Shown here: positions 61,000 through 64,000 of the stretch, piece by piece
Numbering within the stretch: position 1 is the first letter of the stretch
How the letters are laid out: each line of letters starts with the position of its first letter
Translations under genes and position numbers: made by a program
Assembly (NCBI GenBank): GCA_026874595.1
Contig: CM049316.1
Location: forward strand, 47,682,695 to 47,746,694
DNA: 64,000 nt
Direction of reading: 5' to 3'
Source: Sipunculus nudus
Taxonomy: Eukaryota; Annelida; Sipuncula; Golfingiida; Sipunculidae
Notes under the pieces: generated by a model
Databases searched by the model: none
What the model saw: the letters and a program-made list of their open reading frames with translations, nothing else
Told to the model about the DNA's origin: nothing

Positions 61000-62536
61000 T
61001 CCGTATTAAACAAACGACCAATTCAACAACAACAAAAAACTGGGGGAAAAATGGAACTAAAAGCGTGTGTCTGAGCAATGCCCATATCTATTTATATTTT
61101 AGAAGAATAAATTGGAATACCCACAATGGATGCAGACATTAACATTTCTATCCGCCGTTCACGTAGAATGTTGCAGCTTCTTAAGGCTTCGACATCTTGA
61201 ACGACATTTTTTTTAACTGACCTTGTTTGGGGAAATACCTTACACTCCTGATCGATTTGAACTGAATGATATTGTATTATCGTTCAGTTAAAACACAGTA
61301 AACAGTGTATGTATATGCATGGTCTTTTTTATAATTGCGGAATTAAGCTCTGAAAACGTGCTGGCTCGTCATTAATAACATGTAAATGATTAATGACTAA
61401 GATTAGGGCTGTATATATCCGTTTGAATTTTCGTATTCGAACACTTTGTTGGACGTATATGGTGAAAAGAACAACTTTTCAATATGTGACAGGAAAATTG
61501 AACATTATACCCACAGCATTAATTCATGAATATATTTTTATCGATGAGCAATGCAGATGGTGCATAAATATATACTAGATAACAAATGCATTATAGTACA
61601 TCAAGACGTACACGCCAGAGATCAAATTTACTGTAAGCTGATAAGCTCTTTAATATAGTAACCGCACACAGGGAATCTCGAATGAGTAAAATTAACTTGT
61701 AGTTCGAGTATATAACTAATTATAATGGGGTATCGGTTTGCTTCACATTAATATTTACATAATTCAATGTTGCTTATTACTTTTGAATGTTTACGTTTGC
61801 ATTTATTTTATGAATGGGTAAACTTGGTTTTGATATAATAAAGGTTTGCTTATAGATGCGCCCTTGCGTGCATTTGCTCGGTTCTAATTTTCCACTACTT
61901 TGATATGATCACAAATGATAATTGAAATGGCATATATAGGCAATGGGGTTGGGTATATAATTGCTCCCCCCCCCCCAATTCAAGTTCTCAAAATATGCAA
62001 ATACTGTGAAGTAATATGCAAATTTGCAAAAAAAAAAGTCTTTTTGTACATAGGGGTCACGATGTGATTTATTTTTGTTCATGTGTATGCACTGGTATTT
62101 GTGTAATTTTACCAAACAAAAGAGCAGCTGTCATAAGATAAATACATGCATGCGTGTTTTCACAGATTAATATATTCCATCAAGACTGCATTTATAACAC
62201 ATACTGGAGGTTATCTTAATCAAGAAAATGTTGCTTCTTTATTATACATTGCGCCTTATTATTTAGCTTTTATGCTTTTTGTAATTTATTTAATATTTCC
62301 TGCCTGTCAAACATTGTACATATGTATACAATTGATGGGCGAGTTTGCAAGTACTTCCGAAATATATTAAAAAAAAAAATTACCAATAATCATAATATGA
62401 AAATTTTTACTTTTGAGTCTACATTTACGTTTCGTCCAAACATTGCCCATGTTTTAACACTTCTAAATTATATATATATATTTTACAATTTGCACTTTAT
62501 CTGTATCAAATTTAAACCAGTTTCTGATTATTAGGC
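61000..62536. other. AT-rich non-coding DNA
   Basis: C-run at about 61966-61976 and an A-run near 62030. No gene or RNA recognised. It ends where LINE-like sequence begins near 62537. Confidence 0.45.
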
Positions 62537-62997
62537 AAACCGGCTGGCAATCTACCACTGGCAATCAAATCCTGCTACCTGAATCGCGTCTCTTCAATAA
62601 TCGGCAAAATCGGAACTTTTCGGCAAACATCACAGATCGACAACCACGACTATTTTCACCACCGAATTTAAGACCTTATTCCCAATCGAATATCAATACC
62701 CATCGCACAATGCCGAACCCACAGATAGTCCGCGGTCCACATCCACGTCATAGAGAAATGTACGATGAACGTCGCGTTCCTACCCATTCCGAGTCATTGA
62801 ACGACTATCCTACTTCATCGTTTCGACCACCCAGACCAACCAGACCTAATTTCTCACCAGATGCTGAATCGTCATGCAAACACTGTGGTTCTCAAAACCA
62901 TGTTGTCGCACGGTGTTTCTACAGTTCTCCTCTACAGTGTTTCTTGTGTAAAAAATGGGGCCACAAAAAGCAATACTGTCCTTTGAACTCGCACTAG
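62537..62997 (+). CDS. LINE ORF1-type protein with two CCHC zinc knuckles, 5' truncated
   Basis: C-terminal part of a retrotransposon nucleic-acid-binding protein that would coat LINE RNA. From the Met at 62710 the last 95 residues hold two perfect CX2CX4HX4C knuckles: CKHCGSQNHVVARC (residues 56-69) and CFLCKKWGHKKQYC (77-90). Upstream of that Met the same frame stays open back to 62467. From about 62537 it has coding-like sequence rich in Q, N, R and P but no start codon, so the element is probably 5'-truncated, as is usual for LINEs. It ends at TAG 62995-62997. The endonuclease region follows in the same frame with no gap. Confidence 0.75.
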
Positions 62998-64000
62998 GGC
63001 AACTGTAACCGCCGCATAAAGGGATCCAGATGTGATCAAGCCGAACGAAATAAAGGCTTGAGATTAGTCCACTTAAATGTAAACCATCTTTTAAATAAAA
63101 TTGATGAACTAAGATATTTTTTAACATCCGAAGGGAAAGCGATTGATATAATAGGACTCAGTGAAACATTTATGAATAAATCGCACCATGATACTGATAT
63201 TCAGATTGATGGATTTAACATGATACGGAGAGATAGACCCGACCGACAAGGTGGCGGAATTATTGTTTATTCACGTGAATGTCTACAATACGATTACTTA
63301 GACAATTTAACTTCAGACACCGAATGCATATGGTTAAAACTAAAATTGCAGAATAGACGAGATTTGATTTTATGCCATGTATATAGACCGCCTGATTCTT
63401 TAGCCTGTTGGTATGATAATTTTGAAGAACAATTAATACAAGCATGTGATGCAGGTACATATACTGTTATCATGGGGGACTTCAATGTTAATATTTTAGC
63501 AGATTGTAACCACAGGTTAACTGACCTCATGAGTTCCTATGGTTTGACGCAAGTTATTTCCAAACCAACCCGTGTCACAGAAAATTCAAAAACACTTATA
63601 GACCATATCTATGTTTCAAACGATGACTACGTTCTTGATTCAAATGTCTATTCTCTCGCTCTCACCGATCATTTCCCTGTTGGTATCGACTGGAAAATAC
63701 CTTGCATAAAGTCCAGAACACATAAATCCATTACCTATAGGGATATGAGTAAGTTCCAGATTGATAACTTTACATTATCTATTGCAGAATCATTTACACA
63801 ATCCTTTGCATTTAATGATGCTGAGTCAGATGATGTCCACGAAGCTATTGAGCAATTCACACGCATATTTAAGAATATTATTGATGCGCATGTACCCATA
63901 AAATGTAGGCGAGTAAAACGCATTTCTCAACCAAAATGGTTTACTGAAGAGATTAAGAACCTCATACGCGCCAGAGACTCCTTTAAACGCTCTGGTAATT
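62998..64000 (+). CDS. LINE ORF2 (partial): APE-type endonuclease, runs off the window
   Basis: Open without a stop from 62998 to the window end. The APE-like endonuclease domain nicks target DNA for target-primed reverse transcription. Motifs in order: HLNVN (63073 on), LSET with catalytic Glu at 63163-63165, YRPP, MGDFNVN (63472 on), DHIYVS, and LTDHFPV with the Asp-His pair at 63667-63672. The spacing is intact. The end of the window reads PKWFTEEIKNLIRARD, the usual linker before the reverse transcriptase, which must lie beyond position 64000. There is no methionine between the TAG at 62995 and the catalytic Glu; the first in-frame Met follows LSETF. The intact frame suggests a fairly young insertion. 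CR1, Jockey or RTE-like membership cannot be settled without the RT. Confidence 0.88.

Noticed and set aside
62846-63127. 93-codon minus-strand ORF opposite the LINE
   Set aside because: Antisense shadow of the zinc-knuckle and endonuclease coding region.

Overview
ORGANISM AND GENERAL CHARACTER. This is AT-rich, gene-poor nuclear DNA of an animal. The evidence is two bHLH neural transcription-factor exons with nearly vertebrate-like DNA-binding domains and upstream splice acceptors, a LINE with zinc-knuckle and APE-endonuclease coding, a Tigger/pogo-type DNA transposon remnant, a probable solo LTR, tRNA-derived SINE sequence, long (TA)n tracts, poly-G/C runs and several kilobase-scale minisatellites. 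The mix suggests a lophotrochozoan, probably a mollusc. That is inference; nothing in the window fixes the species.

LAYOUT. 1-1.1 kb: coding exon of a divergent NHLH (HEN/NSCL) bHLH gene, copy A. 1.1-31.4 kb: non-coding DNA with three promoter-like spots (6.5, 10.5 and 12.1-12.6 kb), a tandem repeat carrying CTCF-like motifs (6.9-8.2 kb), foldback elements (13.7-15.7, 15.8-16.1, 19.2-19.7 kb), a GC-rich island without long ORFs (17.6-18.0 kb), an AG-free pyrimidine-rich minisatellite (21.55-23.48 kb) and a Tigger-like element (28.6-29.6 kb). 31.5-31.9 kb: coding exon of the well-conserved NHLH gene, copy B, on the same strand. 33.5-34.8 kb: 55-bp minisatellite. 39.3-43.1 kb: 75/108-bp minisatellite with a 1.3-kb higher-order duplication. 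45.5-46.2 kb: GC-rich regulatory-looking island. 46.4-47.2 and 54.7-55.0 kb: hAT-like non-autonomous elements. 50.8-51.5 kb: solo LTR, minus strand. 51.9-53.1 and 58.3-61.0 kb: inverted-repeat elements carrying 21-bp arrays of palindromic 12-mers. 55.8-56.9 kb: 37-bp minisatellite. 62.5-64.0 kb: LINE running off the end.

HOW IT FITS TOGETHER. The host content is a head-to-tail pair of NHLH paralogues 31 kb apart. Each has its whole ORF in one exon just downstream of a 3' splice site, which implies non-coding 5' exons. Copy A's first exon must lie before the window. Copy B's promoter is probably inside it; the candidates at 6.5, 10.5 and 12.6 kb are inference. The GC-richer islands without long ORFs are the best candidates for regulatory DNA. 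Most of the rest is repeat sequence.

MOST UNUSUAL. (1) Two element families share a 21-bp frame with a TCG-N6-CGA core whose central hexamer differs (TACGTA or AGATCT) but is palindromic in both. (2) The LINE has a single in-frame TAG between its zinc-knuckle and endonuclease domains, with no methionine codon before the endonuclease active-site glutamate. (3) CTCF-like motifs recur in two unrelated repeat families.
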